Origin: Mycoplasma zalophi
GTDB lineage: Bacteria > Bacillota_I > Bacilli_A > Mycoplasmatales > Metamycoplasmataceae
Reading direction: 5' to 3'
Assembly: GCF_025486335.1 (NCBI RefSeq)
Contig: NZ_JAOOPZ010000003.1
Coordinates: 62,001-126,000, forward strand
DNA length: 64,000 nt
Of the stretch, positions 31,756-42,428 are shown one piece after another; within the stretch, counting starts at the first letter, position 1, and each line of letters starts with the position of its first letter. The position numbers were made by a program, and so were the translations under genes. The notes below the pieces were generated by a model that did not search any database, had not been told where the DNA came from, and saw only the letters and a list, made by a program, of their open reading frames with translations.

Positions 31756-32541
31756 ATGAAGAAATTTAAAAAAATAAATTGATACTCATCATTATATTTA
31801 TCTATAATGAGGGTATTAGCTGGTATATTTGTATTTATATTACTTAGTGTAATGAAAATATTTGAACTCGAAACAGCATATCCATATACATTTGGAATTT
31901 GTTTTGTGATATTTTTAATTGCAAGTGTTAGTGATTTTTTTGACGGGAGAATAAAAAATAAACATAGTTCAAGCTCAATTCAAATTATTTTTGAACAGTT
32001 ATCTGACAAGTTCTTAATTTATCCTATTATTTTATTTTTTATTAAATTTAACTTAATTTTTACAAGTGTTGTTATTGTTTTATTCATTCGTGATTTAACA
32101 GCTTTAACAGGTAAATTGATTCTTTTTGAAAAAAATATTTATTTTAGAGTTCCAAAAATTATTAAATTTAAAACAACAATTGAAATAGCATCAATTAACA
32201 TAGTGCTAGCAGTTAATGCAATTTTAGGATTTAAAGGCTATCATATTGAACATTTAGAAGCATGAAAAATAACTGTTTCTGCTATATTTACAATAATAGA
32301 CTTAGTTGCTATTTATTCATTAATAAAATATTATAAACCAATTTGAAAATACATTTTAAGAGAATTAAAGGCCCATGAAAATGGTAATGGAATTTATGAA
32401 TTCAGAAATTATACTCCACTTGTAATAGATGACCATAAAGAACTAGATACTCAGTTAAATAGTGAAAATACAAATTCTGATAATGCAACTGAGATTCAGA
32501 AATTACCAGAACCAAAGGATAAGAAAAATGAAAAAGACTAA
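31756..32541 (+). CDS. PgsA-like CDP-alcohol phosphatidyltransferase with altered motif
   Basis: A 261-aa membrane protein aligned with CDP-diacylglycerol:glycerol-3-phosphate phosphatidyltransferase (phosphatidylglycerol phosphate synthesis). It has about six TM segments and a polar tail of about 65 residues. The CDP-alcohol motif should be D-x2-D-G-x2-A-R-x8-G-x3-D-x3-D. Here SDFFDGRIKN keeps DxxDG, but AR is KN, the Gly is lost, the third Asp is Glu (IIFEQLSDKF), and only the last Asp remains. A TATAAT ends 6 nt before the ATG and no Shine-Dalgarno is seen, so the mRNA may be leaderless. Confidence 0.72.
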
Positions 32542-32562
32542 ATTTAATAGTCTTTTTTTATT
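32531..32562 (+). terminator. Terminator overlapping the PgsA-like stop
   Basis: Arms AAAAAGACT (32531-32539) and AGTCTTTTT (32549-32557), followed by T. The 5' arm lies within the last codons of the gene. Confidence 0.83.
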
Positions 32563-32583
32563 GTTATATTTTAAGAAAAAAAT

Positions 32584-32606
32584 AAAAAATGCCGTTTGGC
32601 ATTTTA
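32584..32606 (-). terminator. Terminator after tRNA cluster
   Basis: Arms AAAATGCC (32586-32593) and GGCATTTT (32598-32605), with a T-rich tail on the minus strand behind tRNA-Val. Confidence 0.8.
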
Positions 32607-32625
32607 TCATTGGCGTTAAAACAAA

Positions 32626-32701
32626 TGGTGGACGATGAGGGGCTCGAACCCACGACCCTTGCCTTGTAAGGGCAATGCTCTCCCAGCTGAGCTAATCGTC
32701 C
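32626..32701 (-). tRNA. tRNA-Val (TAC)
   Basis: A 76-nt cloverleaf with acceptor GGACGAT/ATCGTCC, anticodon stem TTGCC/GGCAA with loop CTTACAA (anticodon TAC), and encoded CCA. Confidence 0.95.
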
Positions 32702-32705
32702 AAAA

Positions 32706-32781
32706 TGGTGACCCTAGCGGGACTCGAACCCGCGAATGCATGGATGAAAACCATGTGTGTTAACCGCTTCACCATAGGGCC
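32706..32781 (-). tRNA. tRNA-Glu (TTC)
   Basis: A 76-nt cloverleaf with acceptor GGCCCTA/TAGGGTC, anticodon stem CATGG/CCATG with loop TTTTCAT (anticodon TTC), and encoded CCA. Confidence 0.95.
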
Positions 32782-32782
32782 A

Positions 32783-32857
32783 TGGCGCCGACAACAGGGA
32801 TTGAACCTGTGACCAATTGGTTAACAGCCAACTGCTCTACCGCTGAGCTATGTCGGC
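32783..32857 (-). tRNA. tRNA-Asn (GTT)
   Basis: A 75-nt cloverleaf with acceptor GCCGACA/TGTCGGC, anticodon loop CTGTTAA (anticodon GTT), and encoded CCA. It lies 1 nt from tRNA-Glu. Confidence 0.95.
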
Positions 32858-32965
32858 AACTTATTTATTTAAATTGCTATATTATTATATAACATTTTTT
32901 AAAGTTTTGTTAAAAAAAATTATTTTTTATTTTTTTATTTGCCAGCGATATGTCAAAATAACATT

Positions 32966-33041
32966 TGGTGCCAATTATAGGGATCGAACCTACGACCAAC
33001 TGATTACGAATCAGTTGCTCTACCAACTGAGCTAAATTGGC
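32966..33041 (-). tRNA. tRNA-Thr (CGT)
   Basis: A 76-nt cloverleaf with acceptor GCCAATT/AATTGGC, anticodon loop TTCGTAA (anticodon CGT), and encoded CCA. It is the second Thr tRNA of the window. Confidence 0.95.
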
Positions 33042-33065
33042 TTGTTATTTAATAATTATATAATA

Positions 33066-34925
33066 TTAATTAAAAATATCAATATCTTTATCATCTAAAT
33101 TATCTACACCATCTTTTAGTAATTTATTTATGAAATCATAGACCATAATCATCGCCAAAACATCATTATGACAATACTCTTTTAATTTTTTAGATTTTTG
33201 TTCTCACTCCTTATCACCAATTACTCCTGTATATCTTAAAATAGCATTATCCATTGCCATTTTTCCATTTTTTACTTCTAGCTCACTATAAGGTGTGATT
33301 AAATGTTTTAATTGTAAATGAGATTTAGTTATGTATTTTTCAACTTTTTTAATAGAATAATACCCTCTTAGGGTGTGAAGAAAAATAGCATCTCTTTTAA
33401 AAGCAAGCATAATGTCAACAGTATTTTCTTTAATTTTTTGTAATTTATATTTTGTTTCATTAAGTTGATTTTGTGTAACTAATTCACTTTTTGAAATATA
33501 ATCAATCATTTCATTCATTCTTGTAATTTCATAACCTTTATTAAAAACTACATATGCATCATGTGTTTTATTACCATAAACTTGATTAATTAAATCTATA
33601 AAATCATTTATATTTATAGTTTTAGGATCATACATAATATCTTTTGTTTCATGATCAATTATTTGTAATTCAAATGAATCTTCTTTTTTTAGTGTAATAG
33701 TTTTTATAATACTCACTTGATTTACAACTTGTGTATAAGGCTTTACATTATCTAATGGTGAAAAAGGTAAACTAAAACCTTCAAAGTCATATCAAATTAC
33801 TTCCGAACCTTCTTTTTGAATATTTTTTATAATATCTTGAGTACGATCTTTATTCATTAAATTAATTTTATTAAAAATATATTGCAATTCTGTTTTAGAT
33901 TCTTCTTCATTTTTTATTTCGTCGAATTTATTTTCAAAGAAAAATTTTTTTATTTTAATTAAAAAAGTACCATTTATATTTGCAAACTTAGGATTTTCTG
34001 TAAAAAATATTAAATTTGCATGTTCATTTTTACCTCAATCACTTATATTATCTGATTCATTATATGTATCTAAAAAATCACTATTTACTAGTAAAGATAA
34101 CCATAAATTGGAAAATTGATCAAGTGATAAAGGTTCTAAGGTTTTTTGTTTATTTGATTTTGTTATATTTATAAAACCATCGTTTAGTAAATCATTTATA
34201 TTAAAAGTGCGTTCTTCATTTACACCATTTTTTTTAGTTTTTGCATATGCAATTTCTTGTTGTTTTTTTATATGTACTTCGTTTTTTTTATTGATATCTC
34301 GATCTAATATTAAAAAAATATAGTCATTGACTTTTAAATTATTTCTTTTTAAAATTTCAGCTTCTCAATATGCTTTTAAAACATATTTTCATTTTTTAAT
34401 AGAAGTTACAGCATTTTGAGAATATAAAATATTTTTTTCTTTATTATAAGCTGCTGGATTGGCTAAAAATATATTTTCATTATCTGAATCAATATAAGTT
34501 ATAAAAAACGGATTTCTAATTAATTTAATTTTTGGATCTAGTAATGCAGATTTTGTTAAAGAAATTTTTTCTTCAAGAGATTTCATAATTGGAACTACAA
34601 AAATTTCACTTGGATTATAATTTTCTTCAATAATATCAATCATTTTTTGATTGATTTTTTTAAACATTACATTAGTAGCTACACTAAAATAGTTATTTGC
34701 TTCAATTTTAGGCAATTCATTATTTTCTAAAAAAGAATCAAATACTTGTGAAAAATAATCAAATTCATCTTCTTCATCAGATGATTCTTCTTCAAAATTA
34801 TCTTGTTTTTGAACTTTTTTTAAACTTAAATAATCATCCTTTGAATGTTTAATTCAAAAATCAGATGATGTATTTGCTGAAAAATAATTTTTAAATTTTG
34901 CAATTTTTTCAGGATTAATTTTCAT
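33066..34925 (-). CDS. DUF2779 / UU173-type protein with DEDDy exonuclease domain
   Basis: A 619-aa protein. The C-terminal half is DUF2779: IWYDFEGFSLPF (Asp380, Glu382), then KPYTQVVNQVS, a second Asp in TVDIMLAFKR (Asp504), and YCHNDVLAM (Tyr584, Asp588). This is the four-acid set of DEDDy 3'-5' exonucleases. The N-terminal half resembles the Cas4/RecB-like PD-(D/E)XK domain found before DUF2779 (SLTKSALLDPKIKLIRNPF), but the catalytic acids and Lys cannot be found. An acidic linker lies near residues 45-60. The ATG overlaps the nuclease gene by 11 nt. The function is unreported as far as known to me. Confidence 0.78.
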
Positions 34926-35748
34926 ATAAGTTTATTTTTCCTTGTTCTAACCACTTATTGTATAATTCTTCTCATTGCTCTTTGTTTTCGCATCTTAATC
35001 ACTCAATTAAATCAGCATTAACTGCTAAATCATAAGTTGGACTAATTCCAGATTCTGTATATTTTTTATATCAGGCATACACTTTTTCAATGTCATCTTC
35101 TGCTTGCTCTTTATTTAGTTGATATAGTTTAACCATACTTTTTCTTTTATAAACATCTACTTTATCTAAATTTTGATAATCATCTTCTTCTAAAAAAGAA
35201 GCGCAAATAGCATAAGAAGTTGCACCTTTTAAGTATGCATATAACTGTGATTGTTTGATGTAATTTAATGGGATTCCATTAGCTTGTCAGTAATCATAAT
35301 TTTTAAGCCCGGTTGTTTTTATTTCAATAATAGTATTAGTTGATTGAATGTAACCATCAGGAAGTCCGCCTAAAATTAAATTATCTTTAAAATAATCATA
35401 ATTATATTTCGCAGCAGGAAAAGTTTCAACTACTTTATTTGTTTTTTGTTCTAACATTTTAATAATTTCTGGTTCTAAAACAATTCCAGCATTTACATAT
35501 TTTTTGTCTAAAATTGGTAACCCGATTTTAGAAATATTACAAAAAGCCACAAAATCATTGTGCAATGCATCTAAATTTAAAACATTAGCAATACTTGAAC
35601 CACCTACTTTTTTAAAACCTGTAAAACTTCCAGGTTTAGATGATAATAACTTCTTGTGAAAATCAGGCGCTAATTTAACTATTTTATTTTCTTCATCTAA
35701 ATAATAATCTTTATTATTGTAATAATTTCTTGTAATTTTATTTGACAT
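34915..35748 (-). CDS. PD-(D/E)XK nuclease, YqaJ/RecB-like
   Basis: A 277-aa predicted DNase. The active site is complete: GGLPDGY (Asp131), IIEIKTTG (Glu142, Lys144) and a QSQLYAYL motif (Gln168 and following Tyr), the QhxxY of RecB/YqaJ/Cas4 nucleases. An upstream GIVLEPEI (Glu) matches the helix-1 acid. The start at 35748 is set by a TAATG overlap with the regulator gene. It resembles proteins called MAGa7180-family nucleases in mycoplasmas (from memory). It is the middle gene of a three-gene operon. Confidence 0.8.
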
Positions 35749-36776
35749 TATTCCTCTTCGAATGTTACTTTTGGATATTTTAGTTGTAAACTTTCTCAAA
35801 TGTAACTTACATCTGCATTAGGGTTTTTTTGAGTTTGTCACTTAGCTGAGTTATAACAACTAATTGCATCATAAATTGCTTTATATTGAGTTATTGTTTG
35901 TTTTTCTCATCTTTCGTATTCTTCAATAACGAAATTATCAATTTCTTCTTCTGTTTTTTTAGGAAAATAACAGTGTACTATTTCATGTAATAATGTGAAA
36001 AATATAAAACATTCTCTTTGATACATATCACTTAAAAATATAAATCTTTTTGCACCTTTTTTTATAGTTATTCCTCTTATCATAGAATCTTCTATGAATT
36101 TTTTTGTAACCAAAACAATACCTTTTTTTCTCAAAAAAGTTTTTAACAATGAAATTTTTTCATTAAATGGTTTATTAGAACTCATTATATTTAGTGCTTT
36201 TTTAATAGCTGGTGTATATTCATTTGATCTAAAAGTACCAACAGGTTCATAAGGATCTACACCTAATTCACAAAATCTAATTCAAACATATGTGTTGGGT
36301 TTATCGTGAAATTTTTTAAATTCCGCTAAAACATGTTCATCTAAATATAATTTATAATCCTCTAAATTAGAAACACCATAAAATTTCTTTAATGACATTA
36401 ATTTTTCATAATCATACATATTTTCTTGAATATATATATTGAAAGGACTACTTAATTGTGGGTTTTGGATTAAAAAATTAATTCCATATTCATTTAAATA
36501 ATTTTTAACTTTGTCTTTTAATCCACTTATTATTTGTTTATTTTTGTAGATGTAATATTTTTCAGACAATGTACCTGATTTTAAATTAAATACATATTCA
36601 AGTCCTTCTAAAACATTGACTGTTAATTCATTTATATCACCTTTTAAAATTGTATTCATATGTTTTAAACTTAATCCCAAACGCATTGCCAATTCTTTTT
36701 GGGACATTTTGTGTGATTTTAAAAGTAATTTTAATTCATCATTAAATTTTAAAAAATCAGTTTGAGCTTTTAACAT
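35748..36776 (-). CDS. HTH-XRE / ImmA-IrrE zinc peptidase fusion
   Basis: A 342-aa protein with an XRE DNA-binding domain at residues about 10-65 (SQKELAMRLGLSLKHMNTIL), a middle region, and an ImmA/IrrE (COG2856) gluzincin domain from about 200 with HEIVH at 264-268 followed by an acidic EEEIDNF helix. Such proteins cleave or switch a repressor after stress (as IrrE/PprI acts on DdrO, or ImmA on ImmR). Here regulator and peptidase are one chain. Three TGA Trp codons join the parts. It opens the operon with the two nuclease genes. The target is unknown. Confidence 0.82.
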
Positions 36777-36800
36777 TTTTACCTCTTTTTTTACAATTAA

Positions 36801-36851
36801 ATTATATAATTAAAATTCATTTTTTTGTTTTTTTATTCCTTTTTTTAGGAA
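36801..36851 (-). promoter_or_regulatory. Candidate promoter of the HTH-ImmA operon
   Basis: On the minus strand TATAAT (36806-36801) lies upstream of the GAGGT ribosome site. A short dyad TTCCTTTTTTTAGGAA (36836-36851) sits just upstream of the expected -35. It could be an operator for the XRE domain, but arms of 5 bp in such AT-rich DNA are weak evidence. Confidence 0.35.
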
Positions 36852-37042
36852 AAAATAATGTGCATTTTTTTATAAAAAATTGCAAAAATAATAAGTTAAT
36901 TTGAAAAAGATAAAAAAGATTATGATTTTGTTTATTATTAAGTTTTTTTATATCTATTATTTAAAGTAAATTTTAAAACTTAAAAATAAAAAAATGAAAC
37001 ACCTTTTATTTTGATGTTTCATTTTGAAAATAAGATATTTTA
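36852..37042. terminator. AT-rich gap with fusA terminator at 36991-37025
   Basis: Arms AAAATGAAACA (36991-37001) and TGTTTCATTTT (37015-37025), with a T run on the minus strand, end the str operon. The rest of the gap (36852-36990) is very AT-rich and holds no recognisable gene. Confidence 0.75.
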
Positions 37043-39136
37043 TTAATCTTCTTCTACTTTTACTTTTCCACCACGTTTTTTGATGATTTCATCAGATAAG
37101 TTTTTTGGCATTTTTTCATAGTGATCAAATCACATTTGGTAATTTCCACGTCCTGCTGTCATAGAACGTAAATCTGTTGCATATCCAAACATTTCACTTA
37201 AAGGAATGTATGATTTAATAATGTGAACACCATCTGAACGTGTTTCATCTCCTCTAATTTGTCCTCTACGACGTGAAATATCACCCATAATATCTCCGAA
37301 GTAATCTTCAGGAACAGTAACTGCAACGTCCATGATTGGTTCTAATAATACAGTACCTAGTAGTTCTTTACCTTTTGTAAGTGATTTTGAAGCTGCAATT
37401 TTATAAGCTAATTCAGATGAATCGACATCATGGTATGATCCATCAAATAACGTAGCTTTAATATCAATCATTGGATAACCAGCTAAAATACCAATATCCA
37501 TTTTTTCTTGTAATCCTTTTTGGATTGATTTAATGTATTCTTTTGGAATTTTTCCACCAACAATTTTATCTACGAATTCAAAACCACCATCTGGATTAGG
37601 TTCATATTTAATTCAAACATGTCCATATTGACCTTTTCCACCTGATTGTTTCTTGTGAATTCCTTCAACGTCTGCTGATTTTGTAATTGTTTCACGATAA
37701 CTAACTTGAGGTGCTCCAACATTTACTTCAACACCAAATTCTCTTTTTAAACGGTCAACAATAATATCTAAGTGTAATTCACCCATACCTGCAATAATTG
37801 TTTGTCCTGTTTCTTCATCAGTGAATGTTCTAAATGTAGGATCTTCTGCTGATAATCTTTGTAATGCTAATGAAAGTTTTTCAGTAGCTGCTTTTGTAGC
37901 AGGTTCTAAAGCTTGTGAAATAACTGGTTCAGGGAATTCCATTTTTTCTAAAATAATTTCTGGAGATTTTTCAGCTATTAAAGTATCTCCTGTTGTTGTT
38001 GATTTTAAACCAACAGCAGCAGCTATATCACCTGTTCTAACTTCATCAATATCTTGACGTGAGTTAGCATGCATTTGTAAAATACGGCTAATTCTTTCTT
38101 TTTGATCTTTTGTTGAGTTTTTAACGTAGCTTCCTTTTTCTAAAACTCCTGCATAAACTCTAAAGAAAGTTAAGTTTCCAACATATGGGTCATTCATAAC
38201 TTTGAATGCTAAAGCTGCAAATGGTTCTTCATCAGCTGCTTTAACATTTACTTCTTCTTCACCTAAATGACCTTTAATAGCAGGAACATCTAATGGACTT
38301 GGTAAATAATCAACAGCGGCATCAATCATTAATTTAACACCTTTGTTTTTAAATGCTGTACCACAAACTGCTGGGAAGAATTCACTTGTTAAAGTTGCTG
38401 TACGGATTGCTTTTTTTAATCTTTCAGCTGAAATTTCTTCGCCTTCTAATACTGACATCATAATTTCTTCATCATAGTCTGCAACGGCTTCGATAAGTTC
38501 ATGACGTAGTAACATAACTTCGTCTTTTAAGTATTCTGGGATTTCAATGTCTTTCATTTTTTCTTCTGGTTGTCCATCGAACTCATAAGCTCTTAATTCA
38601 ACCAAGTCAACTATTCCATTAAATTGTGATTCTTCACCAATATTTAATTGAATAGCATGACATTTTCCACCTAAACGTGATCTAACAGATTCAACTGAGT
38701 TTTTAAAACTTGCTCCAGCTTTATCCATTTTATTAACGAAAACAATTCTAGGTACTTTGTATGTTGTTGCTTGTCTTCAAACTGTTTCTGTTTGAGGCTC
38801 AACACCACTTTGAGCATCTAAAACTGCAACTGCACCATCAAGCACACGAAGTGAACGTTCAACTTCAACTGTAAAGTCAACGTGACCTGGTGTATCGATG
38901 ATATTAATTCTTTTACCTTTTCAAAATGCTGTTGTTGCAGCAGAGGTTATTGTAATTCCTCTTTCTTGTTCTTGAACCATTCAGTCCATTTGGCTAGCAC
39001 CTTCATGTGTTTCACCAATTTTATGTATTTTTCCTGTGTGATATAAAATACGTTCTGTAGTTGTTGTTTTTCCGGCATCGATGTGAGCCATAATTCCAAT
39101 ATTACGATAATTTTCTAATGGATATTCTCTTGACAT
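37043..39136 (-). CDS. fusA: Elongation factor G
   Basis: A GTPase that moves tRNAs and mRNA through the ribosome. The protein is 697 aa, full length. The G domain has [15 protein letters not shown] (G1), [10 protein letters not shown] (G2), DTPGHVDF (G3) and VNKMDK (G4). Domains III-V follow, with the [12 protein letters not shown] block. The start at 39136 has GGAAAAAAT upstream. It is third in rpsL-rpsG-fusA. The gene after it is not tuf, so the str operon ends here. Confidence 0.98.
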
Positions 39137-39215
39137 ATAAATCTATTTTTTCCTTTGCTTATTTTAATTATGATAATAATACGATATACTTAATAATTTT
39201 ATTAAATAATTAAAA

Positions 39216-39686
39216 TTATCATCTAAAATGAGCGAACGCTTTATTAGATTCGGCCATTTTGTGAGTGTCTTCACGTTTTTTAATTGATCCACCAATTTTA
39301 TTTGATGCGTCAATAATTTCATTTGCTAAACGTAAATCCATTGTTTTTTCGCTTCTTAAACGTGAATATTGAATTAATCAACGTAAAGCTAAAGTTTGTT
39401 TTCTTCTAGCTGAAACTTCAACAGGAACTTGATAGTTACTTCCACCAATACGACGAGATCTAATTTCTAATTGTGGAGTAATATTTTCAATAGCTGTATT
39501 AAATACTTCCATTGGATCTTTTTGAGTTTTTTCTTTAATGATATCAAATGCTGAGTACAAGATATTTTCTGCTATAGATTTTTTTCCGTCTAACATAATT
39601 GTATTAATTAATTTAGTAACAATTTTAGAGTTGAAAATTGGATCTGCTAAAACATCACGCACTGGGGCTTGTCTTTTTCTTGACAT
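39216..39686 (-). CDS. rpsG: Ribosomal protein S7
   Basis: A 156-aa primary 16S-binding protein. The core [21 protein letters not shown] and [14 protein letters not shown] are present. The chain ends AFAHFRW with Trp from TGA directly before the TAA stop, as in other S7 proteins. The start at 39686 has AAAGGAGAAAT upstream. Confidence 0.97.
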
Positions 39687-39731
39687 AATTTCTCCTTTTT
39701 AAAATTTCTTTATAAATAGTAATTAATTTAA

Positions 39732-40148
39732 TTAGTTAGCTTTTGGTCTTTTAGCACCATATCTTGAACGCCCTTGTTTACGATTATTAACTCCGGCTGT
39801 ATCTTGTGTACCTCTAACGATTGTGTAACGTACCCCTGGTAAGTCTTTAACTTTTCCCCCTCTTATTAAAACTACTGAGTGTTCTTGTAAGTTATGTCCT
39901 TCTCCTGGGATATATGCTGTAACTTCCATACCATTTGAAAGTCTTACCCGAGCATATTTACGAGTAGCTGAGTTAGGTTTTTTAGGTGTCATTGTTCCTA
40001 CCCGTGTACAAACACCACGTTTAAATGGTGCTGGGATTTTTTTCTCTTTTTTCAATAGTGAATTGTAAGATAATAATAAAGCAGGAGCTTTTGGTTTTAC
40101 AACTTTATCTTTACGACCACTATTAATAAGTTGGCTAATTGTAGGCAT
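39732..40148 (-). CDS. rpsL: Ribosomal protein S12
   Basis: A 138-aa decoding-centre protein. It has [37 protein letters not shown] and [18 protein letters not shown] Lys at the streptomycin-related position of the KKPNSA stretch is seen. First gene of the str operon, with AAAGGAAAAAA upstream of the start. The 180-bp gap before it holds its promoter. No L7Ae-type or regulatory structure was recognised. Confidence 0.97.
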   Translation of the reverse strand: MPTISQLINSGRKDKVVKPKAPALLLSYNSLLKKEKKIPAPFKRGVCTRVGTMTPKKPNSATRKYARVRLSNGMEVTAYIPGEGHNLQEHSVVLIRGGKVKDLPGVRYTIVRGTQDTAGVNNRKQGRSRYGAKRPKAN

Positions 40149-40300
40149 TTTTTCCTTTCTTTTATTTTATTGATATTTTATACTGTGGAATTTAAAAAAT
40201 AAATTCTTTATTATTATACAACAACTTATCCGGTGACAGTCAAAAAAATCAATTTTTTTATTCTAATTTTTTATTTTTAGAAATTCCAAAATTTTTTAAA

Positions 40301-40323
40301 TAAAAATGCCACCAGGCATTTTG
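40301..40323 (-). terminator. Terminator after unknown membrane gene pair
   Basis: Arms AAAATGCC (40303-40310) and GGCATTTT (40315-40322), with T-rich sequence on the minus strand. Confidence 0.7.
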
Positions 40324-40328
40324 TTTTT

Positions 40329-41444
40329 TTACATCTTTAAAATAAGTTTTTTTCAAGCATTGCTTGCAATAACTTTTAAAATATCAGCAATATCAAGTTC
40401 TGACTGTAACTTATTATCTAAAGAATAAGATAATTGAATTGATGGATCAACACCTAAATAATTAATATCGTTTGTATTGGTTGTTAATGAAGAATTTTTT
40501 CTTTGATTTCTCATTAATGTCATATTTATATTTTTATAGTGATGTAATTGTGAATATGTTTCATTTATTTGATTATTATTTTTAATACTTTTTTCTACAT
40601 CATTCATTCATTGAATTTGTTTTTCAATTGTTGAAGAATAATCATTTTCATAATCTATTTTAAAATTTCTTAATTTTTTTTGATCAAAATATGTTCCAAA
40701 AAATGTGAAATTTCTTACATAGAATTCATAATAATTTTTTATAAATTCCATTTCTAAAGCAAATTTATAAGCTTGTTGAAAATCTAATTGTTCAAAATTA
40801 TTTAATTGATAAACTTTTTTTGCTAAAACTTTTGCGCCAAGAGGATTTTTAGATTTCATTGCTTCAATATCCACTCTCATTTCTTTTACAATTTCTTCAT
40901 CTTTAAACTCTTCTTGAAGTTCTTTTTTAAGTTCAGAAACAAAATTTTTGTTTTTATATTTTGGATCATTAAATGCTTTTTTGTAAGCAACAAAGTTGTA
41001 TAAGAAAGTTAATAAGGCATAAAGAAATGGTAATAACATTGTAAAATAAGTAAAAATAGATTTTGAACTAACATAATCAAATGATTCAGATTTAATTTCT
41101 TGACCATTTACTTTTGCTTCTTGAACACTTTTATAAAAAGCAGTTATATCATTTGAAAAATTAATAGCAGTTCAAATCATTATAACTACTAATAAAATTT
41201 GAAAAATAAATAAATTTATCAATGATGGTGTTGAAAATTTTAAACCGTAAATAAATGGTTTTTTTAATTTATCACCAGTTGCTCTTTTTGTATAATCTAA
41301 ACTTTTTTGAAAATGAACTGAAAATTTTATTGCGATAAATAAACTTGTAACAAGAATAAATGTAAACAATAAAATAATTACATTGTTGTTGCTATTAGCT
41401 ACTGTTGAAGTTGTTGCATTTTGTGCATTTTCAAAATTAATCAT
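40329..41444 (-). CDS. Membrane protein of unknown function (B)
   Basis: A 371-aa protein. TM helices lie near residues 18-40 (VIILLFTFILVTSLFIAI), 62-85 (SLINLFIFQILLVVIMI) and 130-150 (MLLPFLYALLTFLYNFVAY). A long charged C-terminal half follows (KELQEEFKDEEIVKEMRVDIEAM) and ends near ASNAWKKLILKM. The start at ATG 41444 is preferred to a GTG at 41453, because AAAGG is 8 nt before the ATG. It overlaps gene A by 8 nt (ATGATTAA). I do not recognise a family; a membrane-anchored scaffold is one possibility. Confidence 0.68.
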
Positions 41445-42372
41445 TAGTTTCACCTTTATTTTCTTTTGAAAGATAAATTTGAGCTATTTTAACTTTTAGT
41501 TGCACATCAGTTAAATCTTCAGTACCAAAAATATTTAATTTATTTGCAATTAAATTTAATTTTTCTCTATCAATATCTTTTAATTTTTGATAATAAATTG
41601 AAGTAATAATTTCAGGATTTTCTTTAAAAATATTAGTTTCTTCTTCGTTCATTTCTAATGGTTTAGTTGGTTGTTGTTTGGGTTGTGTTTCTGCATATTG
41701 TGAATTATAAGCATTGGTTTGATTTGCAAATCCAGTAAATAAATCATTAAATTGTGAATTTGGGTTTTTTGAAAATTGTTCTTCTAATGTTTTAGATTGT
41801 TCATATAATTTAGCCATTCTAAACATTTTTGTAATTTTACTACATTTTGAACCAATAAATAAATAACTCAATACATAAAATACAATATTAAAAATTGAAA
41901 TAATAGAAAAATAATCGTTACTTTTCATTGTTGAAATTCTATATGGTAAATTTCAGTTGGTGATAATGTAAAAAATAATTAACACAACACTAAAAGTAAA
42001 GAATCCAGAATTAAACACTGAATAATCTTTTTTTTGTAAACTTCTTGAAAAGTTTGTAATAAATATGGCAAGCATAACACCAAACAAAATAAATGGTAAA
42101 GTTGCGCTTATAAATAAATAAGCCATTTGTTTTTGGGTATCAGAATTAAGTTCAGAAGCATTATAATCTTTATGTTCATTTAAGATAATGTTTTGAAATT
42201 CTGCATAATAATTTTCGCGAAAAGCAAAAACTATTGCTAAACCTGCAACCGCTAATAAAAAAGTAATTGCCAAGGCAATAGTAAATCAAATAAATCAAGG
42301 TCTATATTTTGATTTATCTTCTTGCATTAGTTCTTCTCTTGTTTTTTGATTACCAAACAAAAATGGATTCAT
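41437..42372 (-). CDS. Membrane protein of unknown function (A)
   Basis: A 311-aa protein with a polar start (MNPFLFGNQKTREELMQEDK) and TM segments near residues 27-50, 85-108, 120-140 and 155-172. A cytoplasmic tail of about 130 residues then follows, rich in Gln, Asn and Glu, with PKQQPTKPLEMNEEE. The end resembles a small folded domain (NLIANKLNIFGTEDLTDVQLKVKIAQIYL), not identified. The start at 42372 follows GGAGACAAG. It is translated with gene B through an 8-nt overlap. Confidence 0.68.
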
Positions 42373-42428
42373 CTTGTCTCCTTTAATATTTAAAATTATA
42401 TAATAAACTCAATATTTATTTACAAATC

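Noticed and set aside
32626-33041. tRNA cluster as an integration site or mobile element boundary.
   Set aside because: All tRNAs are complete, no duplicated 3' ends, integrase or flanking direct repeat was seen.
36836-36851. Short dyad TTCCT...AGGAA as a firm operator of the HTH-ImmA gene.
   Set aside because: Only 5-bp arms in a very AT-rich stretch; kept as part of a low-confidence promoter feature and not as a separate finding.
41442-41453. GTG start for membrane gene B at 41453.
   Set aside because: The GTG overlaps the AAAGG Shine-Dalgarno; ATG at 41444 has proper spacing.
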